NCBI GenBank assembly: GCA_964547645.1
Contig: CAZJOM010000006.1
Coordinates: 1 to 64,000, forward strand
Origin: SZUA-430 sp964547645
GTDB taxonomy: Bacteria > Pseudomonadota > Alphaproteobacteria > Micropepsales > Micropepsaceae
Direction: 5' to 3'
DNA length: 64,000 nt
A program made the translations under genes and the position numbers. Of the stretch, positions 24,945 to 33,153 are shown one piece after another. The notes under the pieces were generated by a model that ran no database searches, had not been told where the DNA came from, and saw only the letters and a program-made list of their open reading frames with translations. Every line of letters starts with the position of its first letter. Within the stretch, counting starts at the first letter, position 1.

Positions 24945-27900
24945 ATGTTCAACGCCCTCATAGCTTGGTCGCTTCGAAACAGGCTCCTGGTCCTGGCAGT
25001 CGCGCTCGCGGCGACAATTGCCGGCGGCTTTATCCTGCGCGAAATGGCCGTCGACGTATTTCCCGAATTCGCGCCGCCTCAGGTCGTGATCCAAACCGAG
25101 GCGCCTGGCCTGGCGCCCGAGGACGTCGAGGCGCTCATCACCTATCCGCTCGAAAGCGCGATCAACGGAACTCCATCCGTTGACGTGGTTCGCTCGTCGA
25201 GTTCGGTGGGGCTGTCGACGATCGTCGTGGTCTTTCAGTCGGGGACCGACATTTATCTCGACCGCCAGCTCGTCAACGAGCGCGTGCAAAGCGTCGCGAC
25301 CGGGTTGCCGGCAGGTTCGCAGGCGCCGGTCATGCTGCCCGTGACTTCGGCCGTGGGATGGCTCGTGAAGTACTCGCTCACGAGCAAAACACACTCCGCC
25401 ATGGATTTACGGACGATTTCGGACTGGGACATTCGTCCGCGGCTGCTTGCTGCTGGCGGCATCGCGTCGGTTGTGTCGATTGGCGGCGAGGTGAAGCAGT
25501 ACCAGGTGCGCCTCGATCAGATGCGCATGCTCGCCTACAAAGTCAGCGCCGAAGAAGTGCGCAAGGCGCTTGAGGGCGCCAATCTGAACGTCCCCGGGTC
25601 TTTCGTGCAGCGGGGTGGTGAAGAACTCATTGTCAGCGGCCAAGGCCGCATCGCGTCGCTTTCCGAACTACGCCGTACAGTCATCACGGTCAGGAAGGGC
25701 GTGCCCATTACACTCGCAAATGTCGCGGAAGTCGGGCTCGGCGCGGAGATAAAACGCGGCGACGCCGCCTACGCCATGGAGCCGGCTGTCGTCGGCACGA
25801 TCTCGAAAATGTACGGCGCCGACACCGTCGTCACCACGGCAAAGGTCGAGAAAGTTCTTGCCGAGGTGAAGAAAGAGCTACCGGCCGGCATTTCGCTCAA
25901 TACGGAAGTCTTCCGCCAGGCCAACTTCATCGAGGCGGCGATCTACAACCTCGAAATCGCGCTCGCTCAAGGCGCGCTCATCGTGATCGCTGTGCTTTTC
26001 ATATTCCTGATGAATTGGCGCGCGTCGCTCATCACCTTCGTATCGATGCCGCTGTCGTTCATCGGTGGCCTTGTCGTTATGCATCAATTCGGTGTCGGCA
26101 TTAACTCCATGACGTTGGGCGGTCTGGCCATCGCCATCGGCGAGGTGGTCGACAACGGCATCGTCACCGTCGAAAACGTCGTGCGCCGTCTGCGCTTGAA
26201 TCGCAACGCGATGCAGCCCGCTTCGGCTATCGAGGTCGTGTTCGACGCGGTACAGGAGATACAGAACTCCGTCGTCTACGCGACGCTCATCGTGTGCATG
26301 ATTTTCGTGCCGATCTTCCTCTTGCCTGGGCTCGCAGGTCGAATTTTCACACCGCTCGGCATCGCCTACATCACCGCAGTGCTCGCATCGCTCGTGGTCG
26401 CAATCACCGTGATCCCGGCGCTCTGCTACCTGATGCTCGTGCGCCGCGAGGAGAAGCAGGAGGTCGACGAGACAACCCTCCATCCCATGACGATCGCGGA
26501 ACTCAAGGTTCCGAGGGCTCAAGAAGGCGAGGGCCATGAGCGCGAAACGGCATTCGTGGTCGGCTTGAAGAGGGGGTTCAGCGGCCTTCTAGAAGCATCC
26601 CTGGCGCACCCAGCTATCGTGGTCGGCGCCTCAATTGCACTTTTAGCCGGCGCGCTGGCGTTGCTGCCGTTCTTCGGCCGGTCGTTCCTGCCGGAGTTTC
26701 ACGAGGGCAACTACATCATCTCGATGACCACGTTGCCGGGAACGAACCTCGAAGAGTCGATGCGCCTGGGCGCGCAGGTGCGCCGCACGCTGCTGTCCTA
26801 CAAGCAGGTAATTTCCATCGATCAGCGCGCGGGACGCTCGGAGCTCGACGAAGATGCCCAGCCGCCGAATTTCAGCGAATTCGATGTTCAGCTCGATTTC
26901 GAGCGTGACCCAACAATGGCTCCTGATGAACTTCTGCGTCGGGTGCGTGAAGACCTTGCCCTGATTCCAGGCGCCGTCTTCAATGTCGGCCAGTTCATCG
27001 CCCACCGCATGGACGAAGTACAATCGGGCGTACGCGCACAGGTCGCGATCAAGCTGTTCGGCACCGACCTCAATCAGCTCTATCGTATCGGCCAGCAGAT
27101 TCAGGCGATTGTCGCGGACGTGTCGGGCGCGGTCGACGTCAATTTGGAACAGCAAATCAAGGTTCCGCAGGTCAGCATAGTGGTCGATCGCGATCGCGCG
27201 GCGCGTTACGGCGTCGGCGCCGGTGACGCTCTCAGAGACGTCGAGATGTACTTGAACGGCGAAACGGTCTCGAAGGTGCTGGAAGGTCAGCGCACTTTCG
27301 ATCTGCACGTCAGGCTGGGCGACGCGCAAAGCGTTAAAGTAGCCGATGTGCGCGATATGCTGATCGACACACCCGCCCTGCGTGAGGGCGGAAAGCTGCC
27401 GCTTCGCTCGGTTGCGCGAGTCAGCGTCGAAGACAGGCCTTACATCATCAATCGCGAAGCGGCGACCCGGCGTATCGTGGTCGCCTTCAACGTCGAAGGC
27501 CGGGACCTGGGTAGCGTCATCGGCGAGACCCAGGAGAAGATCGCGGCTTCACTCAAACTACCTGCCGGTTATTACATCGAGTATGGCGGGCAGTTTCAAA
27601 GTCAGCAGGAAGCGAACCGCGTGTTGTTGGGTTTTGGCGTCTTGGCCGTGTTTGTCGCGATCGTGCTGCTCTATCAAGCGTTCGGGAATTTTCGCGAAGC
27701 GCTGCTCGTGCTGATCAACCTCCCGCTCGCCATGATCGGAGGCGTCGTTAGTCTTTTCCTGTTTGGCGCCGACATGAGCGTTGCGGCCGTCATCGGTTTC
27801 ATAACGCTCTTCGGTATCGCGGCGCGCAACGGGATCATTCTCGTTACGCATTTCAATCAGCTGCGCCACGAGGGCATCGACATTGAGGAGGTTGTGCGCC

Positions 27901-28142
27901 AAGGCACACTCGACCGCCTGGTGCCGGTTCTTATGACAGCCGGAACGGCGGCGCTCGGCCTCGTGCCGTTGCTGTGGGGCTCGCCCGTGGGCAAGGAACT
28001 TGAGCGTCCGCTTGCGGAGGTCGTCCTCGGCGGTCTCGTCACATCGACTTTCCTGAACATGGTCGTGATCCCGACCCTCTACCGCCAAATCGAGCTTCGA
28101 CGCGAGTCGAAGGCCGCGCGCCTCGCCGCGGCTACTGCATGA
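24945..28142 (+). CDS. HME-RND pump, CusA-like
   Basis: The inner-membrane pump of the operon, 1,065 residues. ATG 24945 is four bases after the adaptor stop. The TM4 motif AIAIGEVVDNGIVTVEN differs from the DFG...DGAV form at 3-2747 and resembles CusA/SilA-type pumps for monovalent ions. Other RND landmarks are present, such as FPEFAPPQVVIQTEAPGLAP and the Gly-rich TM10-12 blocks. The window therefore holds two RND pumps with different predicted selectivities. Confidence 0.94.
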   Translation: MFNALIAWSLRNRLLVLAVALAATIAGGFILREMAVDVFPEFAPPQVVIQTEAPGLAPEDVEALITYPLESAINGTPSVDVVRSSSSVGLSTIVVVFQSGTDIYLDRQLVNERVQSVATGLPAGSQAPVMLPVTSAVGWLVKYSLTSKTHSAMDLRTISDWDIRPRLLAAGGIASVVSIGGEVKQYQVRLDQMRMLAYKVSAEEVRKALEGANLNVPGSFVQRGGEELIVSGQGRIASLSELRRTVITVRKGVPITLANVAEVGLGAEIKRGDAAYAMEPAVVGTISKMYGADTVVTTAKVEKVLAEVKKELPAGISLNTEVFRQANFIEAAIYNLEIALAQGALIVIAVLFIFLMNWRASLITFVSMPLSFIGGLVVMHQFGVGINSMTLGGLAIAIGEVVDNGIVTVENVVRRLRLNRNAMQPASAIEVVFDAVQEIQNSVVYATLIVCMIFVPIFLLPGLAGRIFTPLGIAYITAVLASLVVAITVIPALCYLMLVRREEKQEVDETTLHPMTIAELKVPRAQEGEGHERETAFVVGLKRGFSGLLEASLAHPAIVVGASIALLAGALALLPFFGRSFLPEFHEGNYIISMTTLPGTNLEESMRLGAQVRRTLLSYKQVISIDQRAGRSELDEDAQPPNFSEFDVQLDFERDPTMAPDELLRRVREDLALIPGAVFNVGQFIAHRMDEVQSGVRAQVAIKLFGTDLNQLYRIGQQIQAIVADVSGAVDVNLEQQIKVPQVSIVVDRDRAARYGVGAGDALRDVEMYLNGETVSKVLEGQRTFDLHVRLGDAQSVKVADVRDMLIDTPALREGGKLPLRSVARVSVEDRPYIINREAATRRIVVAFNVEGRDLGSVIGETQEKIAASLKLPAGYYIEYGGQFQSQQEANRVLLGFGVLAVFVAIVLLYQAFGNFREALLVLINLPLAMIGGVVSLFLFGADMSVAAVIGFITLFGIAARNGIILVTHFNQLRHEGIDIEEVVRQGTLDRLVPVLMTAGTAALGLVPLLWGSPVGKELERPLAEVVLGGLVTSTFLNMVVIPTLYRQIELRRESKAARLAAATA

Positions 28143-28169
28143 CCCAAAGACAAAGAAGGAGTGAAGAGA

Positions 28170-28598
28170 ATGAACATGGGAATTCGGCCGCTTCTCGCGG
28201 CAGCCTTTATTGGTCTCGGCTCGGCCGCGATCTCAGCGACACCGGCGGTGGCGGCCGAGGAAACGACCACGATCCCCACAACCTCAGCCGAGATCTGGAA
28301 GGCGATTGACACGCACCTCGGCGAACTCCGCGCCGACATCAAGAAGGACGCATTGAAGAACGTTCACAAGCATGCATTTGCGATCCGTGACTTGGTGCGT
28401 GGACTGCCCCATCACTCGCCTGAGTTGTCCGCTGAAGCGCTGGCGAAAGTAACATCTCAGGCAAAATTCGTGGACACCTTGGCCGAACGGCTCGATCAGA
28501 CGGGAGATGCCAACGACAAAGCTGGCACGGAGGACAACCTCGCCAAGTTGGAAGCGGTGCTGAAGAGCATTCGCGCCAATTATCCGGCGGCCAAATGA
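28170..28598 (+). CDS. Exported helical protein of unknown function
   Basis: A 142-residue product. ATG 28170 is preferred to GTG 28161 because AGGAG lies eight bases upstream. A Sec signal (LLAAAFIGLGSAAISATP) is followed by a four-helix-like bundle of about 110 residues with two His-containing helices (THLGELRADIKKDALKNVHKHAF, LVRGLPHHSPELS). It lies 18 bases after the CusA-like stop, so it is probably part of the operon and may be a periplasmic metal-binding helper. No family is recognised. Confidence 0.65.
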   Translation: MNMGIRPLLAAAFIGLGSAAISATPAVAAEETTTIPTTSAEIWKAIDTHLGELRADIKKDALKNVHKHAFAIRDLVRGLPHHSPELSAEALAKVTSQAKFVDTLAERLDQTGDANDKAGTEDNLAKLEAVLKSIRANYPAAK

Positions 28599-28601
28599 GA
28601 T

Positions 28602-28656
28602 TGCTCCACTCGGGAGCATTGCCCGCCCGGTGCGGACACGTGGCTGCGCCGGGCAA
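28602..28656 (+). terminator. Tandem hairpins after the CusA operon
   Basis: TGCTCC (28602-28607) pairs with GGAGCA (28613-28618), followed at once by TTGCCCG (28619-28625) with CGGGCAA (28650-28656). Two stems directly after the last gene of the operon look like a transcript end. Confidence 0.45.
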
Positions 28657-28673
28657 CCCAAGTCGAGGTCGGT

Positions 28674-29087
28674 ATGAAACAAAAAATCAAGAGGACTGCT
28701 CTCATGAACGTTCTTTCGACAATGCTTCTCGCTAGCGTAGCGATCGCTGCGATCGCGTCGGCGCCAGCCCGCGCATCCTCAGCTCCCGAGTCGCGGCTCT
28801 CCGTTTTGGTTGAAGCGTGCGAGGCGGAAGCAATGAAGGGACACTTTCGTACTCAGACGACCAATGGTTCCGCTGTTCGAGCTCATCGTGAACGGATGAA
28901 ATTGCTTTGCAATGAGTCGGTGAGCGTACGGTCCGAAACTGGCGCAGAGTGGCTCGCGCGCTGCAGGACCGAGTCGCGTGTCGCGGTTAGGCCATTCCGC
29001 CGCGGCAACTTGGACCGCCTACACATGTTGCGCCATCTGCGGTTGTGCGGCGAGCTGGCGGCGGCGGTTAACCCGGACTCCAATTGA
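28674..29087 (+). CDS. Exported four-cysteine protein, paralogue of 4010
   Basis: A 137-residue product with signal peptide (ALMNVLSTMLLASVAIAAIA). The mature part aligns with the product at 4010 along its length: ACEAEAMKGHFR, AHRERMKLLC, ARCRTES, HMLRHLRLCGELA. Four cysteines keep the same order. A second in-frame ATG at 28704 is possible. Having two copies beside the CzcD/CzcA and CusA sets suggests a small family linked to metal efflux regions. No function is known to me. Confidence 0.72.
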   Translation: MKQKIKRTALMNVLSTMLLASVAIAAIASAPARASSAPESRLSVLVEACEAEAMKGHFRTQTTNGSAVRAHRERMKLLCNESVSVRSETGAEWLARCRTESRVAVRPFRRGNLDRLHMLRHLRLCGELAAAVNPDSN

Positions 29088-29102
29088 GAGGACCTAAGAA
29101 GC

Positions 29103-30293
29103 GTGTCGCCTACGCCGCCAAAGCAAAAAGCAACAAAGCGAACTTCGCCGGCGTCAACAGCGCCGACTGTCGCGCCCGAACGCACGGCTTTGTTGTCGGC
29201 GATGGAGCGTACGTCGTTCGACGCGATCATTACGATCGATTCAAATGGGATCGTCCTGTCGTACAATCCCGCGGCGGAGCGGCTATTCGGCTATTCGACG
29301 GAGGAAGTCGTTGGCAAGAACGTGAAGTTGCTCATGCCTCCCCACTTTCGCGACGAACATGATGCATATCTTCAACGCTACCTTCGCACCGGTGAGAGGC
29401 GCATCATCGGAATCGGCCGTGTCGTTGCAGGAGAGAAGAAGGACGGTTCGACGTTTCCGATTGAATTGTCGGTCGGTGAAACAGAAATCGACGGTGCAAA
29501 AATATTCGTCGGTTTCCTTCGGGATTTGACCGAGATCCACAGCGAGCAGCGACGGGTCCAGGAGCTCCAGCGCGAGCTGTTTCATGTCAGCCGCGTTGGC
29601 GAGATGGGCCAAATTGCTTCTAGTCTTGCGCACGAAGTGAACCAACCGCTGGCAGCAATTGCGAACTACTTGCAGGCAAGCCGCCAGATCCTGACCACGC
29701 AACCGCAAAGCGAGATGTTGAGTGCGATCCTCGAAAAGGCCGAGGCGCAGGCCAACCGCGCAGCCGACATCGTAAAACGACTACGCGCCTTCATGGATCG
29801 GCGCGACGTGGAACGTCGGCGCGAGAACGTGAACAAATTGATTGAAGAGGCGCTCGCTCTTGGTGTTGTGGGCCTGCCGAGCCGAGGGACGCGAATCCTG
29901 CTGCAATTGGCCGCCGATCTACCCGATGTTACAGTCGATCGTGTTCAAATTCAGCAGGTGATCGTCAATTTCATTCGGAACGGAGTAGATGCGCTGGAAA
30001 GCGCGCCACGCAAAGAACTAACAATTTCATCGATGCGTGAAGGAAACGGTGTGCGGGTCGAAGTTGCGGATACCGGTTCAGGAATTGCGCCGGGAATCGC
30101 CAGCACGCTGTTCAAGGCGTTCGCAACGACGAAAGCCCAGGGAATGGGCGTCGGTCTGTCCATCTGCAAGACGATCATAGAAAGCCATGGAGGGCACATA
30201 GGGTTTCGCAGCCGCCCGGATGGAGGAACAATCTTCCATTTCATGTTGCCGCAGGTCGATGGCGATAGCCCAGTGGGTCAAGCAAATGGTTGA
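29103..30293 (+). CDS. fixL: FixL-like oxygen-sensing PAS histidine kinase
   Basis: A soluble 396-residue kinase without membrane segments. Residues about 35-145 form a haem PAS domain that matches FixL closely (IDSNGIVLSYNPAAERLFGY, IIGIGRVV, KKDGSTFPIELSVGE). His86 in EHDAYLQRY corresponds to the proximal haem ligand His200 of Bradyrhizobium FixL, and Arg106 to the distal Arg220. The kinase part has H-box His177 (LAHEVNQPLAA), the N-box NFIRNGVDAL, and Gly boxes VADTGSGI and GMGVGLS. GTG 29103 follows GAGAGGA. The stop overlaps fixJ by eight bases. Oxygen sensing is inferred from ligand conservation. Confidence 0.9.
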   Translation: MSPTPPKQKATKRTSPASTAPTVAPERTALLSAMERTSFDAIITIDSNGIVLSYNPAAERLFGYSTEEVVGKNVKLLMPPHFRDEHDAYLQRYLRTGERRIIGIGRVVAGEKKDGSTFPIELSVGETEIDGAKIFVGFLRDLTEIHSEQRRVQELQRELFHVSRVGEMGQIASSLAHEVNQPLAAIANYLQASRQILTTQPQSEMLSAILEKAEAQANRAADIVKRLRAFMDRRDVERRRENVNKLIEEALALGVVGLPSRGTRILLQLAADLPDVTVDRVQIQQVIVNFIRNGVDALESAPRKELTISSMREGNGVRVEVADTGSGIAPGIASTLFKAFATTKAQGMGVGLSICKTIIESHGGHIGFRSRPDGGTIFHFMLPQVDGDSPVGQANG

Positions 30294-30900
30294 CACGCTC
30301 ACTGTTTACATTGTCGACGACGACGAGTCTGTCCGCGATTCCATCAGAACGATCCTCGAAGGCAATGGATTCCATTGCAGGACCTACGCTTCTGCCGAGG
30401 AGTTCCTCACGGTCCTTCAAGATGCGCCGGGTTGCGCCCTTGTCGACGTCCGTATGCCCGGCATGGATGGCCTCGCTCTTCTCGAGGTGATGAAAGAGCG
30501 CCGTATTGACGTTCCCGTTGTCATGATGACGGGGTTTGCTGACGTGCCCTTGGCGGTTAGGGCTATGAAGGCCGGCGCAATTGACTTCATCGAAAAGCCA
30601 ATGGCGCGCGAAGATCTGCTTGGAGCGGTGTCGCGGGCAATGGAGCGCACGAGAACTGCGCAGTTCGCCATAAGCGATCAACAGGTGGCCCAAAGCCGCT
30701 TCGACCGGTTAACCGATCGCGAGCGCGAGGTCTTGGATTTGTTGGTATCGGGCAATCCCAACAAGACTGTCGCGCACAAACTCGGCATCAGCCCCCGGAC
30801 AGTGGAAATTCATCGCAGCCGCTTGATGGAGAAAGCTGGGGTCAAGAATTTCGCTGAACTGGTTCGAATGGCGCTCGCAGCTGGAATGGGGACGGCGTAG
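30286..30900 (+). CDS. fixJ: FixJ-type response regulator
   Basis: A 204-residue regulator. Receiver residues 1-120 have acidic pocket DDDE, phospho-acceptor Asp54 (ALVDVRMPG), MMTGFAD and the conserved Lys in IEKPM. The C-terminal LuxR/GerE HTH is LTDREREVLDLLVSGNPNK, then LGISPRTVEIHRSRLMEK. ATG 30286 overlaps the kinase stop. This pair would activate the FixK-type gene at 31455, whose upstream region carries a direct repeat resembling a FixJ site. The partner kinase lacks its own output besides this gene. Confidence 0.92.
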   Translation: MVDTLTVYIVDDDESVRDSIRTILEGNGFHCRTYASAEEFLTVLQDAPGCALVDVRMPGMDGLALLEVMKERRIDVPVVMMTGFADVPLAVRAMKAGAIDFIEKPMAREDLLGAVSRAMERTRTAQFAISDQQVAQSRFDRLTDREREVLDLLVSGNPNKTVAHKLGISPRTVEIHRSRLMEKAGVKNFAELVRMALAAGMGTA

Positions 30901-30978
30901 CGCGGGCGCCCGAGGCCGCGGCCCCAATAGGCAAAAGTCCGTATATCGCGACCGGCCGGAGACTGTCAGACTTTCCTC

Positions 30979-31359
30979 GTGAACACTGGTTGCAGGAAAG
31001 GCAGGATCGTCATCGTCGATGACGACGAAGCGATTCGAGAATCGCTCAAGCTCCTGTTGGAAGCGAATGGGTACCAAGTCGAGGCTTTTGCCAGCGGCGA
31101 CGACCTATTGGGCAGTGCCTCGTGCGCGAACTGCGACTGCCTCGTTCTTGACGTCCACCTCCCCGATGGGACGGGGCCGGAAATTCTGAGAAAACTCCGC
31201 GCGAGTGGCGCCAAGGCGCCGGCAATATTCATGTCTGGGCTTGGCAGTGCGACGCTCCGCGCCAAGCTACAGCGCGAGTTTACGGCCGATTTCTTCGAGA
31301 AGCCGGTTTCCGCCGGTGATCTCTTGGCTGGTATCGCCCGTGCGACGGCTCGTAAGTAA
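30979..31359 (+). CDS. Single-domain receiver protein, FixT-like candidate
   Basis: A 126-residue stand-alone receiver. It has acidic pocket DDDE, Asp58 (CLVLDVHLPDG), MSGLGS and Lys in FFEKPV. There is no output domain. GTG 30979 is the likely start. In Caulobacter, FixT is a single-domain receiver-fold protein that inhibits FixL. Position between fixJ and the FixK-type gene suggests the same negative-feedback role, or a phosphate sink. Other possibilities include service to an unlinked kinase. Confidence 0.8.
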   Translation: MNTGCRKGRIVIVDDDEAIRESLKLLLEANGYQVEAFASGDDLLGSASCANCDCLVLDVHLPDGTGPEILRKLRASGAKAPAIFMSGLGSATLRAKLQREFTADFFEKPVSAGDLLAGIARATARK

Positions 31360-31363
31360 AACA

Positions 31364-31384
31364 CCTTACGCATAGTTCCTTACG
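31364..31384 (+). promoter_or_regulatory. Candidate FixJ-binding direct repeat before the FixK-type gene
   Basis: CCTTACG at 31364-31370 repeats at 31378-31384, followed by TACAAC. The second copy read backwards gives GTACGTAAG, close to the GTAMGTAG FixJ motif described in Sinorhizobium. It lies about 70 bases before the regulator start, a plausible promoter position. Confidence 0.4.
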
Positions 31385-31454
31385 TACAACCCACAACTGT
31401 TTCCGGTCACTTCATGTCGCCATTGTTCGTAGGTACGGGAAGTGGAGAAACAAG

Positions 31455-32135
31455 GTGTTCGAACAAGCCTCAGCACCGATCGAAAGCGGCAGCCGTCATC
31501 CTAGTTTCGCTCAAGCAGCGATCGGCGAACTGGGAATACGATTCAAGCTACCCAAGAACCGCGCTGTGTTTCGCGCCGGTGACGACGCGGATCGATTGTT
31601 CGAGATCGTGTCCGGGGCCGTTATGATTTACCGAATTCTTGACGACGGCCGGCGACAGGTCGTCGAATTTGCTTTTCCTGGTGCGATTTGCGGGATGACG
31701 GCGAGCGAGCAGCACGAGTCCTGTTGCGACACGCTCGTGCCGACCGTCCTGCGCAGTTTCAAGAAAAGCGAGCTTGGACGCTCCGACGCGTTCCGCATGC
31801 GCATTGTTAAGCAACTCGAAGCGCAATTGTCCGCAATGCACGACCACGCGGTGTCGCTGGGGTGCAAAACGGCAGAGGAGCGGATCTGTACGTTCATTCT
31901 GAGGCTGAGTGTGCTGGAGCATGATGCAGCTCATGGAATCAACGAGGTTTCGTTGCCAATGTCACGCAAAGTTATCGCCGACTACTTGGGGCTTACACTC
32001 GAGACGGTCTGCCGGACGATCACGGATTTGGCCCGACGCGGGATTGTCGTCTTCGGCGAAAGCAGAAAGCACATCGTGGTTCCCGATGTCGAACGACTCG
32101 GTAGCGCTGCTTGTTCAGACGTACAATACGCCTAA
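31455..32135 (+). CDS. fixK: FixK/FNR-type transcriptional activator
   Basis: A 226-residue CRP/FNR-family regulator. The N-terminal beta-roll (NRAVFRAGDDADRLFEIVSG, RRQVVEFAFPGAICGM) is joined to a winged HTH with recognition helix LTLETVCRTITDL, the FNR/FixK type that reads TTGAT-N4-ATCAA. The cysteine cluster of oxygen-labile FNR is not at the N terminus, which fits control through FixLJ instead. Two cysteines in SCCDTL could sense redox. GTG 31455 is the start. Four matching boxes occur in this window. Confidence 0.88.
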   Translation: MFEQASAPIESGSRHPSFAQAAIGELGIRFKLPKNRAVFRAGDDADRLFEIVSGAVMIYRILDDGRRQVVEFAFPGAICGMTASEQHESCCDTLVPTVLRSFKKSELGRSDAFRMRIVKQLEAQLSAMHDHAVSLGCKTAEERICTFILRLSVLEHDAAHGINEVSLPMSRKVIADYLGLTLETVCRTITDLARRGIVVFGESRKHIVVPDVERLGSAACSDVQYA

Positions 32136-32166
32136 TTCGCCGGTGCCCCGGAATGAGGAGAGTTAT

Positions 32167-32469
32167 ATGACCACACCGACTCCAGACGACCGTCCCCGAT
32201 TTGTAGGTAGCGCCGCCAGCTGGATCTTTTGCGCATTCGCGTTGATCGCAGCGTTCTTCCTGCTCGTCGAGCATCGGGCGCATCTCGGATTCTTGCTCCC
32301 CTACGTGCCGTTCGCTCTGCTTGGGCTGTGCATCGTGCTTCACTCATACATGCACGGTCGCGTTCACGGACATCGGTCGATTGGTGACGGTACACATGGC
32401 CGTCACGACCACTCTCATGATGAGGATTCGAGTTCAATCGATAAACGCAACGCCAATCGGTCGGAGTGA
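32167..32469 (+). CDS. DUF2933-type small membrane protein
   Basis: A 100-residue protein with two membrane helices (SAASWIFCAFALIAAFFLLVEH, YVPFALLGLCIVLHSYMH) followed by a His-rich tail (GRVHGHRS, HGRHDHSHDED). This is the layout of DUF2933 proteins found with copper and low-oxygen genes. GAGGAGAG lies before ATG 32167. A related small protein is at 41332. Function unknown; the tail could bind metal. Confidence 0.75.
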   Translation: MTTPTPDDRPRFVGSAASWIFCAFALIAAFFLLVEHRAHLGFLLPYVPFALLGLCIVLHSYMHGRVHGHRSIGDGTHGRHDHSHDEDSSSIDKRNANRSE

Positions 32470-32472
32470 AAC

Positions 32473-33153
32473 ATGTCTCATTCGGAATCTCTGCCCGCCT
32501 ACGGTTTGTGGTGGCTTGCCATCGTCAACTCAGCCGTGTTCATTCTGTTTGCGTTGAGCTTCTTCAAGCCGCGCACGACGCGCGACTGGCGATCCTTCAG
32601 CGCGTTCAGCGCGTTTCTAGTCGCACTCTTCACCGAGATGTACGGGTTCCCGCTCACCATTTACTTGCTGTCCGGATGGCTTCAGACACGTTTTCCAGGA
32701 ATTGACTGGTTCGCTCACGACTCGGGCCATCTCCTCGAGATGCTCTTCGGATGGAGTGGCAACCCACATTTCGGACCGTTTCACCTCTTGAGTTCGATCT
32801 TCATCGGTGGCGGCTTTTGGCTGATTTCTGTTGCCTGGTATCGTCTGCATGCGGCGCAGCAAGCGGGTGTCCTGGCGAAGGAGGGCCCGTACGCTTACGT
32901 GCGCCACCCGCAATATGACGGCTTCGTCCTCATCATGTTCGGGTTCCTTCTGCAGTGGCCGACGCTGCTGACGCTTGCGATGTTTCCGGTGCTCACGTAT
33001 ATGTATGTGCGCCTCGCGCGCAGCGAGGAACGTGACGCGGTCGCGGAATTTGGCGACGCCTATCGCGACTACATGCGCGAGGTCCCGGCCTTCTTTCCGC
33101 GCCTGAGGCAGATCTTCGGCGGTTCCCCGTCCGCAGGCTTTGGCGGAAAATGA
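32473..33153 (+). CDS. ICMT-family membrane methyltransferase
   Basis: A 226-residue membrane protein with about five helices and the C-terminal isoprenylcysteine carboxyl methyltransferase signature: GPYAYVRHPQYDGF, then SEERDAVAEFGDAYRDYM and EVPAFFP. In bacteria such enzymes are predicted to methylate lipid or phospholipid targets. The stop overlaps the ABC ATPase start (ATGA at 33150). It begins four bases after the DUF2933 stop. The substrate is unknown. Confidence 0.88.
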   Translation: MSHSESLPAYGLWWLAIVNSAVFILFALSFFKPRTTRDWRSFSAFSAFLVALFTEMYGFPLTIYLLSGWLQTRFPGIDWFAHDSGHLLEMLFGWSGNPHFGPFHLLSSIFIGGGFWLISVAWYRLHAAQQAGVLAKEGPYAYVRHPQYDGFVLIMFGFLLQWPTLLTLAMFPVLTYMYVRLARSEERDAVAEFGDAYRDYMREVPAFFPRLRQIFGGSPSAGFGGK

